A DNA stretch of 64,000 nt, from NCBI RefSeq assembly GCF_001718835.1, contig NZ_CP013444.1, positions 1,116,001 through 1,180,000 on the forward strand, in the 5' to 3' direction. Each line of letters starts with the position of its first letter. Positions within the stretch are counted from its first letter, which is position 1. Source of the stretch: Burkholderia cepacia (GTDB taxonomy: Bacteria > Pseudomonadota > Gammaproteobacteria > Burkholderiales > Burkholderiaceae). This document shows positions 53,711 to 63,103 of this stretch, in pieces. Under the pieces are notes generated by a model that worked only from the letters and a program-made list of their open reading frames with translations, was not told where the DNA came from and did no database searches. A program made the translations under genes and the position numbers.

Positions 53711-55432
53711 ATGAATAATATTTCCGTCCGGTTTACCATTACAGCTGTCATCGCGATCTTTACGCTGTTGGTCGTCTCCTGCCTGATCGCCGGGATTGTC
53801 TTGCTGACGAGATCAAACGAGTCGACGGATTTTGTGCATGACACTTCGGGGCGGGTCATTCTTATCAACGATGTCTATAAAGACTCGGCGCGTACCCGCG
53901 CTGGGTTTGCACTGGCCTATGCCGGTTTGATGAAGGGCACCAAGGCGGAGCCGTGGGTGTTTGACAACATCAAGACGACCCGTGATCGAATGCTGAGCAA
54001 ATTGCAGGAATTTAACAGCCTGCCAATCTTGCCTACCGACGATGAAGCCCTCCGAGCGGAACTGATCGATTCAGCCAACTCGCTGGCGCGACTTCTCGAC
54101 CAGGGGCAGCAGTTACTTAAGTCCAGTGATGCCGACGGCTATTATACGCTCAATATTGACAAGATCGACAAGGCCGGAGGCCGTTTTTCCAAGGCGCTTG
54201 AGAGATACCAAAAGGTCGAGAAGGATAATATCACCCAGACGCAGAGCGCACGCCGTCAGGAATTCCAGACCATGCGTTGGGTTGTGTGGGTATCCATCTG
54301 CATTGCGCTCGTCCTCGCTGCAGCGGTGCTTTATCTACTGAGGACCGTCGTCATGAAGCCACTTGACTATGCTGTCACCCAGCTTGGCCTGGTCGCTCAA
54401 TGCAATTTGGCAGCAGATATTCAGATTACCAGCAATAACGAAATAGGTAAATTGTTGACAGTCTTGCGCGGTATGCAGCAAAGCCTAGGTTCGACCGTGC
54501 GCGGAATCCAGACGAATGCCGAATCAGTCACAGTTGCATCGCAGGAGATCGCGAGCGGGAACACCGACCTTTCCGGGCGGACGGAAGAACAGGCCGCCTC
54601 ACTAGAGGAGACTGCCGCGAGCATGACGCAATTGACCGAGACAGTAAAGCAAAATGCCGATAACGCGCGACAGGCCAACACACTCGCGAGCCGTGCGACG
54701 AACATGGCCGACGCAGGCAACGAGGCCGTGCAAGAGATGGCTAAGACCATCGGTCAGATCAATGGGAGTTCAACCAAGATCTCCGAAATTACAGGTGTCA
54801 TCGAAGGTATTGCATTCCAGACAAACATTCTCGCACTCAATGCGGCCGTTGAAGCCGCACGTGCCGGCGAGCAGGGTCGCGGCTTTGCCGTGGTTGCAAG
54901 CGAGGTTCGCAGTCTCGCACAGCGTTCCGCGTCGGCCGCCAAGGAAATCAAGGAGTTGATCGGTTCATCCGTCTCGATGATTCAGGGCGGCGCGAAGCAG
55001 GCCGCGCAAGTTGGTACGACGATGGGGGAGGTTAAGCAGGCGATCAAGCAGGTATCCGATATCGTCGGTGAGATCGCCGCTGCATCCGAAGAGCAAAGCC
55101 GTGGCATCGAACAGGTCAATCAGGCGGTCAGCCAGATGGACGAAGTTACGCAGCAGAACGCCGCGCTTGTCGAACAGGTGGCAGCGGCGGCGCACTCGCT
55201 TGAAGAGCAGGCGAATAATCTGAAGGAAGCGGTATCGGTATTCAAGGTTGCTGACACCGCACCGTCCTTGTCGCGCGAGGTTTTGCCGCAGGGCAAGCCC
55301 CGCAGTCCCGTGCTTCAAGTATCAGCAGTGCGGACGAAAACTAACCCGGCTCTGCAGAAATCCGACAACGCGACGAGTGTTGTTGCCGTGGCATCGCAAG
55401 GCTCGACCGCCGACGCGTGGGAAACGTTCTGA
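53711..55432 (+). CDS. Methyl-accepting chemotaxis protein with WETF tail
   Basis: 573 residues, inner-membrane chemoreceptor. TM1 at about residues 7-33, a periplasmic four-helix-type sensor domain of about 155 residues (YKDSARTRAGFALAYAGLMKG... resembling Tar-like ligand domains), TM2 at about 192-213, then HAMP. The methylation helices contain EEQAASLEETAASMTQL, and the signalling tip is EAARAGEQGRGFAVVASEVRSLAQRSA. The protein ends AWETF, the pentapeptide type that tethers CheR/CheB. It could sense a substrate of the catabolic modules (inference). Confidence 0.95.
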   Translation: MNNISVRFTITAVIAIFTLLVVSCLIAGIVLLTRSNESTDFVHDTSGRVILINDVYKDSARTRAGFALAYAGLMKGTKAEPWVFDNIKTTRDRMLSKLQEFNSLPILPTDDEALRAELIDSANSLARLLDQGQQLLKSSDADGYYTLNIDKIDKAGGRFSKALERYQKVEKDNITQTQSARRQEFQTMRWVVWVSICIALVLAAAVLYLLRTVVMKPLDYAVTQLGLVAQCNLAADIQITSNNEIGKLLTVLRGMQQSLGSTVRGIQTNAESVTVASQEIASGNTDLSGRTEEQAASLEETAASMTQLTETVKQNADNARQANTLASRATNMADAGNEAVQEMAKTIGQINGSSTKISEITGVIEGIAFQTNILALNAAVEAARAGEQGRGFAVVASEVRSLAQRSASAAKEIKELIGSSVSMIQGGAKQAAQVGTTMGEVKQAIKQVSDIVGEIAAASEEQSRGIEQVNQAVSQMDEVTQQNAALVEQVAAAAHSLEEQANNLKEAVSVFKVADTAPSLSREVLPQGKPRSPVLQVSAVRTKTNPALQKSDNATSVVAVASQGSTADAWETF

Positions 55433-55734
55433 CGGGAGTCCCACGGGTAGAGATGTTGTGCCGGTACTGAACTGACTTCACTGAAGGTATGAAATTGGAA
55501 CCGGATGGCTTGGGTGCGATCTGTCAGGACGGCAATTCAAAATGACCATTTTGCAGCGCATCCAACCGATGTTGGCCCGTTGATCGGCTCCTCTCTGAAC
55601 TACACCGGAAATCGTGGAGGTCGGTTGGTTTAGGTTGATGCAGACACTGACCCTGGGCCGTCAAAATCTAGGATGGAGACGAGTTCGCGGGAGGGGATAT
55701 CGGCTTTGCTATGTTGCACCCCCGATGGCAAAAT

Positions 55735-55774
55735 CTGAAAGGGGAAACATAGTAAAGACTATGTTTCCCTTTCA
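55735..55774. repeat. Long hairpin between convergent receptor and aldo/keto reductase genes
   Basis: CTGAAAGGGGAAACATAGT and its complement ACTATGTTTCCCTTTCAG face each other across a 4-base loop (AAAG), with only one bulged G. There is no strong T run. It could be a terminator-like structure for the two convergent genes or a relic of a small mobile element. Confidence 0.7.
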
Positions 55775-55844
55775 GGTTATCGGACGAAAAAGTCGTGAAC
55801 GCAAAAATATCTAAGCGGGCAATCGCGGTCAGCGAGGTAACGTA

Positions 55845-56894
55845 TCAATCTTTCGGTTTGAATGGTTGTGGTACGCGTACCGCTCCCTGCATCGCGACCA
55901 TCCATCCCGGGTACTCGATCGGTAAGGCACTCACTTCATCAAGCTTGGCAATCTCATCGAGAGAAAGCACGAGGTCGACGGCCGCTAGATTGTCTTCGAG
56001 CTGTCCGATGCTCTTCGCGCCGACAATCACGCTCGTCACGTGCGCCTTCGCCAAGACCCACGCCAGCGCGACGCGCGCAACGGACACCTCGTGTGCGGCG
56101 GCGATCTCGCGCATGACGGAGACACTGGCCCACGCGCGATCACGATCGACCGGCGGAAAATCGAAGCCGATGCGCCGCGAACCTTCCGGTGCACTCGTGC
56201 CCGGACCGAACTTGCCGGACAGCAGGCCGCCTGCCAAGGGCGACCAGACAAGCAGACCGAGCTTTTCCTCATTCAGCATCGGCACTAGTTCCCGCTCAAG
56301 GTCTCGACCCGCGATCGAGTAATAGGCCTGTAGGCTAGCGAAGCGCGCGTAGCCCTTCGCATCGCTTAATCCGAGTGCCTTTGCGATCTTCCAGGCAGCC
56401 CAGTTCGAGACACCCACATAGCGCACGAGCCCGTGCCGGATCAGGTCGTCAAGTGCGCGCAGGGTTTCGTCGACCGAGGTCACGCTGTCGTTCGCGTGAA
56501 TCTGGTAAAGGTCGATGTGATCGAGCTGGAGTCGGTCGAGGCTGGCCTGTACGCTGTCCATGATGTGTCCGCGCGATGCGCCGCGGTCATTAGGGCGGGG
56601 GCCGACCGGGCTACCGACCTTGGTGGCGATCACGATGTCCTTGCGCGCGACACCGAGATTCTTCAGCGCCTGGCCGAGCCGCTGCTCGGATGCGCCGAAC
56701 GAGTACACGTCCGCTGTATCGATGAAATTGACGCCAGCCTCGAGCGCGGTACCGACAATCGCGTCGACTTCACGCTGCTCCAGTGCCCCGATGGCCTTCC
56801 ACATGCCGGCTTCCTCGTTACCACCGAAGGTCATGGTGCCGAGACAGATTTCCGAAACGAACAGGCCGGTCTGGCCAAGCTGCTTGTATTTCAT
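55845..56894 (-). CDS. Aldo/keto reductase
   Basis: 349 residues from MKYKQLGQTGLFVSEICLG, a standard AKR start; the longer frame to 57041 would overlap the SDR end. Landmarks are FIDTADVYSFGASE (Asp, Tyr), IATKVGSP (Lys), HIDLYQIHAND (His) and VIVGAKSIGQLEDN (cofactor). This subgroup (YajO/AKR11-12-like) reduces aldehydes and ketones with NADPH. It lies 73 bp after the SDR gene on the same strand, probably one operon under the adjacent TetR. A decayed duplicate sits at 39620-39892. Confidence 0.93.
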   Translation of the reverse strand: MKYKQLGQTGLFVSEICLGTMTFGGNEEAGMWKAIGALEQREVDAIVGTALEAGVNFIDTADVYSFGASEQRLGQALKNLGVARKDIVIATKVGSPVGPRPNDRGASRGHIMDSVQASLDRLQLDHIDLYQIHANDSVTSVDETLRALDDLIRHGLVRYVGVSNWAAWKIAKALGLSDAKGYARFASLQAYYSIAGRDLERELVPMLNEEKLGLLVWSPLAGGLLSGKFGPGTSAPEGSRRIGFDFPPVDRDRAWASVSVMREIAAAHEVSVARVALAWVLAKAHVTSVIVGAKSIGQLEDNLAAVDLVLSLDEIAKLDEVSALPIEYPGWMVAMQGAVRVPQPFKPKD

Positions 56895-56967
56895 GAGCTG
56901 GACTCCGTGGGCTGAATGGACGGCATCACGACGATCGCGGCCCGTCCACAGGAAAAAGCTGAGTCGA

Positions 56968-57909
56968 TCACGCTCCGACGTGATCCGATAAGCAATGTAC
57001 GCCAGTGAATTGCTCTGACAAGCTCCAAAGCTGCCGAGCAACCTGCTCGTCGCGCGCGGCGGCTGTCCGGCCGACCTTTGTCGGATAACCGCGCAATTCC
57101 AGAAAGCCGTCGGGACCGATGTAATCGCCGCTGATCACGTCCGCCGTGGTCGCCGCGTAGAGCTGAGGCAGTACGCCCTTCGTCGCGGGTTGGGCAAGGA
57201 TGCCGTTTGCCACCCGCCAGAACCATGCCTCCAGGGTGGAGCGCTTCTGCTCGGACGCGACGTACTGCAAGTTCGTGTCGGAATAGCCCGGATGTGCGCC
57301 GACCACCGTCACGGTACGCCCGGCCACCTTGGCGCGGCGGCTCAGTTCGAGCATGAAGAGCAGATTGGCCAGCTTGCTGTCGCGATAGGCCGCCCACGGC
57401 CTGTACGGGCGCTTCTGCCAGTTCAGGTCGGATAGGTCGATGCCCTTCGAGCGTCGATGTTCGATGCTAGACACGCAGACGATCCGACCGTTCGGCCGGA
57501 TGTAGTCAAACAACAATCCGGTGAGCGCGAAGTGACCGAGGTGGTTCGTGCCGAACTGGCTCTCGAATCCGTCCTCCGTCCGGCTTAGCGGGACCGCCAT
57601 CACGCCCGCGTTATTGATGAGCAGATCGATCGCCGGGAAGCTGGCGGTCAATGCGTCGACGAACCCGCGGATCGATACCAGGCTGGCGAGATCGAGCGAC
57701 AGGACGTTCAAGTCCGCACCTGGAAATACATGACGAATCTCGCATGCGACCTTTTGCCCTTTCTCGGTGCTGCGGCACGCCATCACGACCGTCGCATTGC
57801 GGCTCGCCAGCACGCGCGTCGTTTCCCGTCCCAAGCCACTGTTGGCACCGGTCACCACGGCAACCTTGCCGTGGAGATCGGGCACATCCTGTTCTGACCA
57901 TTTGCTCAT
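56968..57909 (-). CDS. Short-chain dehydrogenase/reductase (SDR)
   Basis: 313 residues, of the retinol-dehydrogenase-like subgroup of SDRs. The cofactor motif is VAVVTGANSGLGRETTRVLA (TGxxxGxG), then LLINNAGVM (NNAG), a catalytic Ser in IVCVSSIEHR, and YRDSKLANLLF (the YxxxK is replaced by a Tyr-Arg-Asp-Ser-Lys, which still fits YxxxK). Likely oxidoreductase of a carbonyl or alcohol. It is divergent from a TetR gene, with direct repeats in the shared promoter. Confidence 0.92.
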   Translation of the reverse strand: MSKWSEQDVPDLHGKVAVVTGANSGLGRETTRVLASRNATVVMACRSTEKGQKVACEIRHVFPGADLNVLSLDLASLVSIRGFVDALTASFPAIDLLINNAGVMAVPLSRTEDGFESQFGTNHLGHFALTGLLFDYIRPNGRIVCVSSIEHRRSKGIDLSDLNWQKRPYRPWAAYRDSKLANLLFMLELSRRAKVAGRTVTVVGAHPGYSDTNLQYVASEQKRSTLEAWFWRVANGILAQPATKGVLPQLYAATTADVISGDYIGPDGFLELRGYPTKVGRTAAARDEQVARQLWSLSEQFTGVHCLSDHVGA

Positions 57910-57940
57910 GTTGAGCCCCTTAATAACAGCGAAAATACGC

Positions 57941-58006
57941 CATGACGTTTTTCGTCAAATCGTCAAGGCAAACGGGATCATGGACATTTTTTGTCAATGT
58001 GTCAAC
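57941..58006. promoter_or_regulatory. Pair of direct repeats in the SDR-TetR divergent promoter
   Basis: CATGACGTTTTTCGTCAAAT-CGTCAA (57941 on) and CATGGACATTTTTTGTCAAT-GTGTCAAC (57979 on) are about 28-bp imperfect direct repeats, 38 bp apart. Each contains two GTCAA steps. On the minus strand they supply TTGACA (near 58005) and TTGACG -35-like hexamers for the SDR. They are good candidate TetR operators. Confidence 0.55.
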
Positions 58007-58014
58007 ATGCAGGT

Positions 58015-58584
58015 ATGAACGAATCGACCCAACTTGACCCCAAACGAGCCCGAATCGTGGCTGCCGCCGCCGAGATGTTCGGCCGATACGGGTTCGCACG
58101 CACCACGATGGGCGACATCGCCCAGGCAGCGGGTGTCTCGCGCCCGTCCGTCTACACACTCTATCCCGGCAAGGACGAGATATTCGCGGCGGTCGCCGAC
58201 GCGTTTACGAACAGCAAGTTGGCGCTCATCCGCGCCGGCCTCGACGGGCATCCGACTTTGCACGACAAGCTGCTGTTTGCCTGCACGACATGGAGCGTCG
58301 ACGCGTTCGAGAACATGCTCGCGAATCCCGACGCTCGTGACCTGATGAATCTCGCGTTTCCGTCGATTCGTGCCAGCTACGCGCGGTTCGGGCAACTGCT
58401 GGCCGAAATCTTGCGCGAGTCCGCCGACGCGCAATGGGCTGGCCAGTCTGTCGACGAACTCGCGCGCGTGATCGTTTTCAGCATTCGTGGATTCAAGGAC
58501 ACTGCGCAAACCGGCGCTGAAATGGCGAAGTTGATCGAAATATTGATCAGTGCGATCACATGCCCGATTACGACAGGACGTTGA
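58015..58584 (+). CDS. TetR-family transcriptional regulator
   Basis: 189 residues from the ATG with site caggt; an upstream Met at 57991 lies in the operator repeats. The N-terminal HTH reads RIVAAAAEMFGRYGFARTTMGDIAQAAGVSRPSVYTLYPGKDEIF. The C-terminal about 130 residues are the variable ligand and dimer domain. It is divergent from the SDR-aldo/keto reductase operon, its likely target as an autorepressed switch (inference). Confidence 0.92.
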   Translation: MNESTQLDPKRARIVAAAAEMFGRYGFARTTMGDIAQAAGVSRPSVYTLYPGKDEIFAAVADAFTNSKLALIRAGLDGHPTLHDKLLFACTTWSVDAFENMLANPDARDLMNLAFPSIRASYARFGQLLAEILRESADAQWAGQSVDELARVIVFSIRGFKDTAQTGAEMAKLIEILISAITCPITTGR

Positions 58585-58673
58585 CAATGCGAGGAAAGCG
58601 AACGAGATCGTTTCACGTTCAAGCGAGAGCGCAGGGTAATTAGGGTACAGATTTCCCAGTTGATTCCTGGTAT

Positions 58674-59545
58674 TTGAATAAAACGCTCTATACGGAGAGG
58701 ATAGCGGAGAACGTTGTATTGGGCCGGCAATATACGAAGGAATTCAAGGTTGAAGTGATGTGGCTTGCTGAGAGCGTCTGCCAGCATGAAGGCGCTCGCA
58801 GGCCACAGCTGGCCGGCGACGAGCGCACCGTCTCCAGTCGTCGTCCGGTCAGCGACCCGGAGGCCGAGAGCAGTCGTCTGCGGAAGGAACTGGCCGGCGC
58901 AAAGCTGAATATCGAAATTCTTCGAAGGGCGACGGCGTACTTGACAAAGGGGGCGTGGTGAGGTTGGCCTGGATTGACGCACATCGCGACCGTTACAGCG
59001 TAGATCGGCTTTACCGGGTTCGGGTGTGTCGCGCAACGACTATTGCCAGTGGCGCAGCCGAAATCCAAGTCACTGGCCAATGCCATGTTGGACGCTGAGG
59101 TCGTCGCCATTCACCCGGTCAACCGTGGCCGCAATGGCCGTCCTCGAATCGTGGGGCAGTTGCGTGCTCAAGGCCGGCCGGTGAGCGCCGAACACGTGCG
59201 CCGCAGCCTCCAACGTCAGGGGCTCGTCCGGTTCTACAAGCGCCCATATCGGGTGATGACGGATTCGACGCATCGCCTGTCGGTTGCGCCGAATCTGTTA
59301 GATCGGCGTTTTTTTTGATGGCTGGCGGCCCAATCATGCCTGAGTACGCGACATTAGGTTCTTGAAGACCGGCGAGCGTTCGTCGCAACTGGCGGCGATC
59401 CTGGATCTGGCAAGCCGACGCATCGTCGGCTGGTCGATGTCCGAGCGGATCAAAGCGGGATCAGGTCTGCCAGGCGTTGCGTAGCGCGTGCTGGCAACGC
59501 AAACCGCTACCGGGATTGTTGCTGCATTCCGATCGCGATGCCCTA
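58674..59545 (+). pseudogene. IS3-family element remnant (orfA and orfB)
   Basis: orfA: RQYTKEFKVEVMWLAESV...RLRKELAGAKLNIEILRRATAYLTKGAW. orfB follows in shifting frames: LAWIDAHRDRYSVDRLYRV, GRPRIV-like GRNGRPRIVGQLRAQGRPVSAEHVRRSLQRQGLVRFYKRPYRVMTDSTHRL, and a last piece VCQALRSACWQRKPLPGLLLHSDRD. Several deletions and frameshifts; the C-terminal half is absent. Confidence 0.85.
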
Positions 59546-59617
59546 GGTGAATTCAACCGGTCGCCGTAACACCTTACTCTAGGAGGTGTTTCATGGGTCG
59601 TCCATCGAGGAGTCGGC

Positions 59618-59848
59618 GTGCGTGAGATCGCTTGCTGTATTGGCCGCAGCGCATCAACGGTCTCACGAGAGCTCACGCGTAATGCCGCAACTCGTAGCGG
59701 CGGCCTCGATTATCAGGCATCAGTCGCACAGCGGAAGGCGGCGCTGTTTGCCGGGTTGACCCTGAACCGATCTGCGATCGGAACGCTGGTCGAGCGATCG
59801 AGCCGATTCACCATGCTTATCCCCCTGCCTTGCGCCGTCCGCGGCTGA
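59618..59848 (+). pseudogene. IS30-family transposase remnant
   Basis: REIACCIGRSASTVSRELTRNAATRSGGLDYQASVAQRKA is the N-terminal HTH of IS30 transposases. It is fused to RSAIGTLVERSSRFTMLIPL, a segment that normally lies about 150 residues later in the DDE domain. An internal deletion therefore joins the two parts. Confidence 0.85.
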
Positions 59849-59849
59849 G

Positions 59850-60632
59850 TAGCGATGCACTGGTTCAGGAATTGCTCGGCTTGAAGACCGTGTTCCATTT
59901 ACCGCTGCGCGCCTTCCAGGGCTTTGCAGAAAGCCTGTGCGATCTGTTTTTGCCGATTTGCCTGCAGCAAATTACACGACCGTGTGCCGTTGTGCACAGC
60001 CGTTACCGGTGAAACTGCGAGTCATCCATAGCGGCGAACCGTTGCACCTGGTCGTCGACAGCACGAGCGTGAAAGTCTACGGCGAAGACGAATGGAAGGT
60101 TCGCCGGCATGGTTACTCGAAGCGCCGCACTTGGCGCAAGGTCCATCTTGCACTCGGCGCGAACACCGGCCAACTGCGCGCGGCGTTCATGACGCACCAG
60201 GATATCGCGGACGGCGAGGTGCTGCCCGAATTGCTTGATCAAACCCCGACCGACGAGCCTATCGACACCATCGGCGGCGATGGCGCATACGACACGCAGG
60301 ACTGCTACACCGCAATCGCCGCGCGCGACGCGATGCCCTCGATTCCGCCTCGCGAAGGTGCCGTTCACTGACCGCCCATCACGCCCGGTGCGGCTCAGCG
60401 CAACGATGCTGGTGACGCCATTGATCGAGGCAGCTGAGGCGAATGGAGGCTACAAAGCGACTACCATCGTCGTTCGCTGGCCGAGCGCGCGATGTAGCGA
60501 CTCAAGACGCTCACGGGGCCATGGCTGTGGGCACGTCGTACCGATACGCAGGCGACCGAAGATGCTGCTCGAGTGGGCGAGCTCAGCCGCATGATTGAGC
60601 TCGCCTGCCCGCAGTCCGTCCGCATCGCCTGA
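59850..60632 (+). pseudogene. IS5-family transposase remnant
   Basis: Frame one: LSSDALVQELLGLKTVFHLPLRAFQGFAESL. Frame two: PVKLRVIHSGEPLHLVVDSTSVKVYGEDEWKVRRHGYSKRRTWRKVHLALG (first catalytic Asp) and DTIGGDGAYDTQDCY (second Asp). Frame three: SLAERAM, a stop, RLKTLTGPWLWARRTDTQATE and ACPQSVRIA (C-terminus). At least two frameshifts and a stop. Confidence 0.88.
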
Positions 60633-60840
60633 GATCATGAACATAGGCACTACTTCGTCCTCACGCCTGACTTATGCAACAACGCGGCTTCTGCGATGTG
60701 AGATCTGCGATGCTAAGCATGAGGGACAGAACGCAAGATAACGATATTTTTGTGCTGGTGGGCTGGGATACTATCCATCATGAGGCGAGCGCCGACGCGC
60801 TCGTCTAGAGTCAATTGGACCGGACGACGGCAGGGCGAAT

Positions 60841-61332
60841 ATGAAAGCGAATAGCATACTTGACCGGCTGGACTTGCGCATTTTGGCCAAGTTGCAGAGC
60901 CACGGTCGCATAACGAATGTGGAGCTGGCTGACGCCGTCGGCCTTTCTCGGAGCCCATGCCTGGCACGCATCAAGCGGCTCGAGAGCGCGGGATTCATTG
61001 CTGGATACGGCGCGACAATCCGGATCGAGAAGATAGGCGCGTACCAAATCGTGTTTGCCAAGATTACACTCACCGATCATCGTCGTGAATACTTCGTGCG
61101 CTTTATCGACGCAATAAACGACGTCGATGAAATCATGGAGTGCCATCATACGACGGGTAACTACGATTATTTGCTCAAGCTCGTCACGCGTGACATCGGG
61201 CATTTCCGTGACGTGATGGAGGGGCTGTTGAAACGTGATATCGGTATCGAAAAGTATTTCAGCTATGTGGTCATTGCGTCGCCAATAGTAAAGAGCGGCT
61301 TTCGTCTTGATGCAAGTTCTCCTGCGGAATGA
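60841..61332 (+). CDS. Lrp/AsnC-family transcriptional regulator
   Basis: 163 residues. The N-terminal HTH reads LDRLDLRILAKLQSHGRITNVELADAVGLSRSPCLARIKRLESAGFI. The C-terminal RAM domain follows, with the betaalphabeta pattern (YQIVFAKITLTDHRREYFVRFIDAINDVDEIMECHHTTGNYDYLLKLVTRDIGHF). This is the Lrp-like group of amino-acid-responsive regulators. It is flanked on both sides by IS debris, but it may regulate the nearby peptidase and peptide-transport genes on the opposite strand (inference). Confidence 0.93.
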   Translation: MKANSILDRLDLRILAKLQSHGRITNVELADAVGLSRSPCLARIKRLESAGFIAGYGATIRIEKIGAYQIVFAKITLTDHRREYFVRFIDAINDVDEIMECHHTTGNYDYLLKLVTRDIGHFRDVMEGLLKRDIGIEKYFSYVVIASPIVKSGFRLDASSPAE

Positions 61333-61361
61333 AGTCGTGAGACTTGCCGCAACGAGCCTAT

Positions 61362-61560
61362 CAGAAATTTTGTGTGTGTGGCATAAACTGATGGCCAAGC
61401 AGCCACCAGTGTAAAGCTGGATATCGAAATTCCTCGAAAGGTGACGACGTACTTTGCTAAGGGGGCGTCTTGCAGCAAAACTTGCCTGTACCGAAGTCTA
61501 AAACCTGAGGTACGGCTAGCCTTCACTTGGCATCAGATTAATACTCCGTCCGCTATGGTT
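61362..61560. repeat. Stacked IS end fragments
   Basis: Three pieces: an IS256-type end at about 61362-61385 (CCTATCAGAAATTTTGTGTG, compare the intact IS256 at 38268); an IS3 orfA tail at about 61411-61468 (KLDIEIPRKVTTYFAKGAS, compare 58902-58961); and about 40 bases at 61515-61554 nearly identical to 18245-18283. No gene. Confidence 0.7.
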
Positions 61561-61675
61561 CGAATCAACGTCGCAACGAGATTTCTGGACCTCATCGGCG
61601 CTCCCATTTTCCAAGCGAAAACGCCCGAGATGGCTGGGCCATGTCAGGGCATGCTGACCGAGAAGTTGAGCACAT

Positions 61676-63088
61676 TCACCGCCGGTTCTGTCGCTCCGCG
61701 CCGATCCGCTGGCCTGCTTCGCCGAGGTCCCAGAACAGTCCCGCCATGATTTGCAGGCCCTCGCGGGCGACGCTGCCGAGCAGATGCTCGTTCGGCGCGT
61801 GCTGCGAGCAGGCCGGGTACGAGTGCGGCACCCACAGCGTCGGCAGGCCGAGAATGTCGGCGAACACGTCGTTGGGCAGCGAGCCGCCGAGATTCGGCAG
61901 TAGCGCAGGCGCCACGCCGAGCGTCGCGGCGATCGAGCGCACGCACCATTCGACCCACGGGTCGTCCGGATCGAGGCGCGTCGCCGCCATGAAGCTCGTG
62001 TACGGGGACACCTGCACGTCGGTAAAGCCGTGCGCATCCAGATGGGCGCGCAAGTGAGCGAGAAAATGCGCGGCATCGCTGCCGACCACGAAACGCATCT
62101 GGCAATGCGCGTATGCGTGTCCGGGGATCGCATTGGCCGGACTTTCCGGGTTGCCGGTCTTGAACGCCAACACCTCGAAGCTATTCCAGCCGAATACCCG
62201 CTCGACCGGCGTGAGGCTTTCCTCGCCCCAGTCGGGGTCGATGGCCGGATCGTTCGAACCGCCGCCGACGGACAGCGACGCGAGTGCGGCGCGCACGCTC
62301 GGCGGAATCGGCGGCGGACGCAGGCCGTCGACACGAATCTGCCCGCGCGCGTCGACGATCGACGCCAGCGCGTTCGCGAGTCGGATCCCGGGACTGCGCA
62401 GCAGCCCGCCCCAGTTGCCGGAGTGATGCGCGCCGTCGCGCAATTCCACCGACAGCGTGAAGTTCGCGCTGCCGCGCGAGCCCATGAAGAGCGTCGGGCG
62501 CGCGGCGCTCACGCGCGGCCCGTCGGACGCGATGAACAGGTCGGCGCGCAGTTCATCGCGATTGATTTCGCACATCCGGGCCAAGCCCGGCGAGCCGGCT
62601 TCCTCGCCCATCTCGATGATCGCCTTCACGTTATAGCCGAGCTTGCCGCCACGCGCGCGCAACACCTGCGCCAGCGCGGCAAGATTGATCGTGTGCTGTC
62701 CCTTGTTGTCGGCGGTGCCCCGGCCGTACCAGCGATCGCCGTCGACGCTCAGTCGCCACGGCGCGAGGCCGGCCTGCCACTGGGCGTCGTAGCCGTGGAC
62801 GACGTCGCCGTGCCCATACGTGAGCAGCGTGAGGGCGGTCGGATCCTCGATTCGCTCGGCAAGCAGGAACGGGCCGCATCCCGGCACCGGGTTGGCGACG
62901 CAGCGGCACGTGAAACCAAGCGCTTCGAATGCGGGAATCAGATTCTCGTCCAGATAGGCCTGCAGCGCGGGCAGGCTGTTTTTCGACTGGCTTTCGGTTC
63001 GGTGTGCGACGCGTTCGCTCAAAACTTGCCGGAAACTGCCGTCGTCGAAATACCCCGTTGCGTATGCAATGGCTTGCTCGCGGCTCAT
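61676..63088 (-). CDS. M20-family metallopeptidase (dipeptidase-like)
   Basis: 470 residues. Zn-site landmarks are YGHGDVVHG (His93, Asp95), GRGTADNKGQ (bridging Asp127), MGEEAGSPG (catalytic Glu162/Glu163) and a late HAPNEHLL (His). The dimerisation domain lies between. Members hydrolyse dipeptides, N-acyl amino acids or related amides. It directly follows a dipeptide/oligopeptide ABC transporter ATPase gene (15 bp), so it probably processes imported peptides or amides (inference). High GC marks a return to core-like sequence. Confidence 0.92.
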   Translation of the reverse strand: MSREQAIAYATGYFDDGSFRQVLSERVAHRTESQSKNSLPALQAYLDENLIPAFEALGFTCRCVANPVPGCGPFLLAERIEDPTALTLLTYGHGDVVHGYDAQWQAGLAPWRLSVDGDRWYGRGTADNKGQHTINLAALAQVLRARGGKLGYNVKAIIEMGEEAGSPGLARMCEINRDELRADLFIASDGPRVSAARPTLFMGSRGSANFTLSVELRDGAHHSGNWGGLLRSPGIRLANALASIVDARGQIRVDGLRPPPIPPSVRAALASLSVGGGSNDPAIDPDWGEESLTPVERVFGWNSFEVLAFKTGNPESPANAIPGHAYAHCQMRFVVGSDAAHFLAHLRAHLDAHGFTDVQVSPYTSFMAATRLDPDDPWVEWCVRSIAATLGVAPALLPNLGGSLPNDVFADILGLPTLWVPHSYPACSQHAPNEHLLGSVAREGLQIMAGLFWDLGEAGQRIGAERQNRR

Positions 63089-63103
63089 GAAGAAAATCCT
63101 CGG

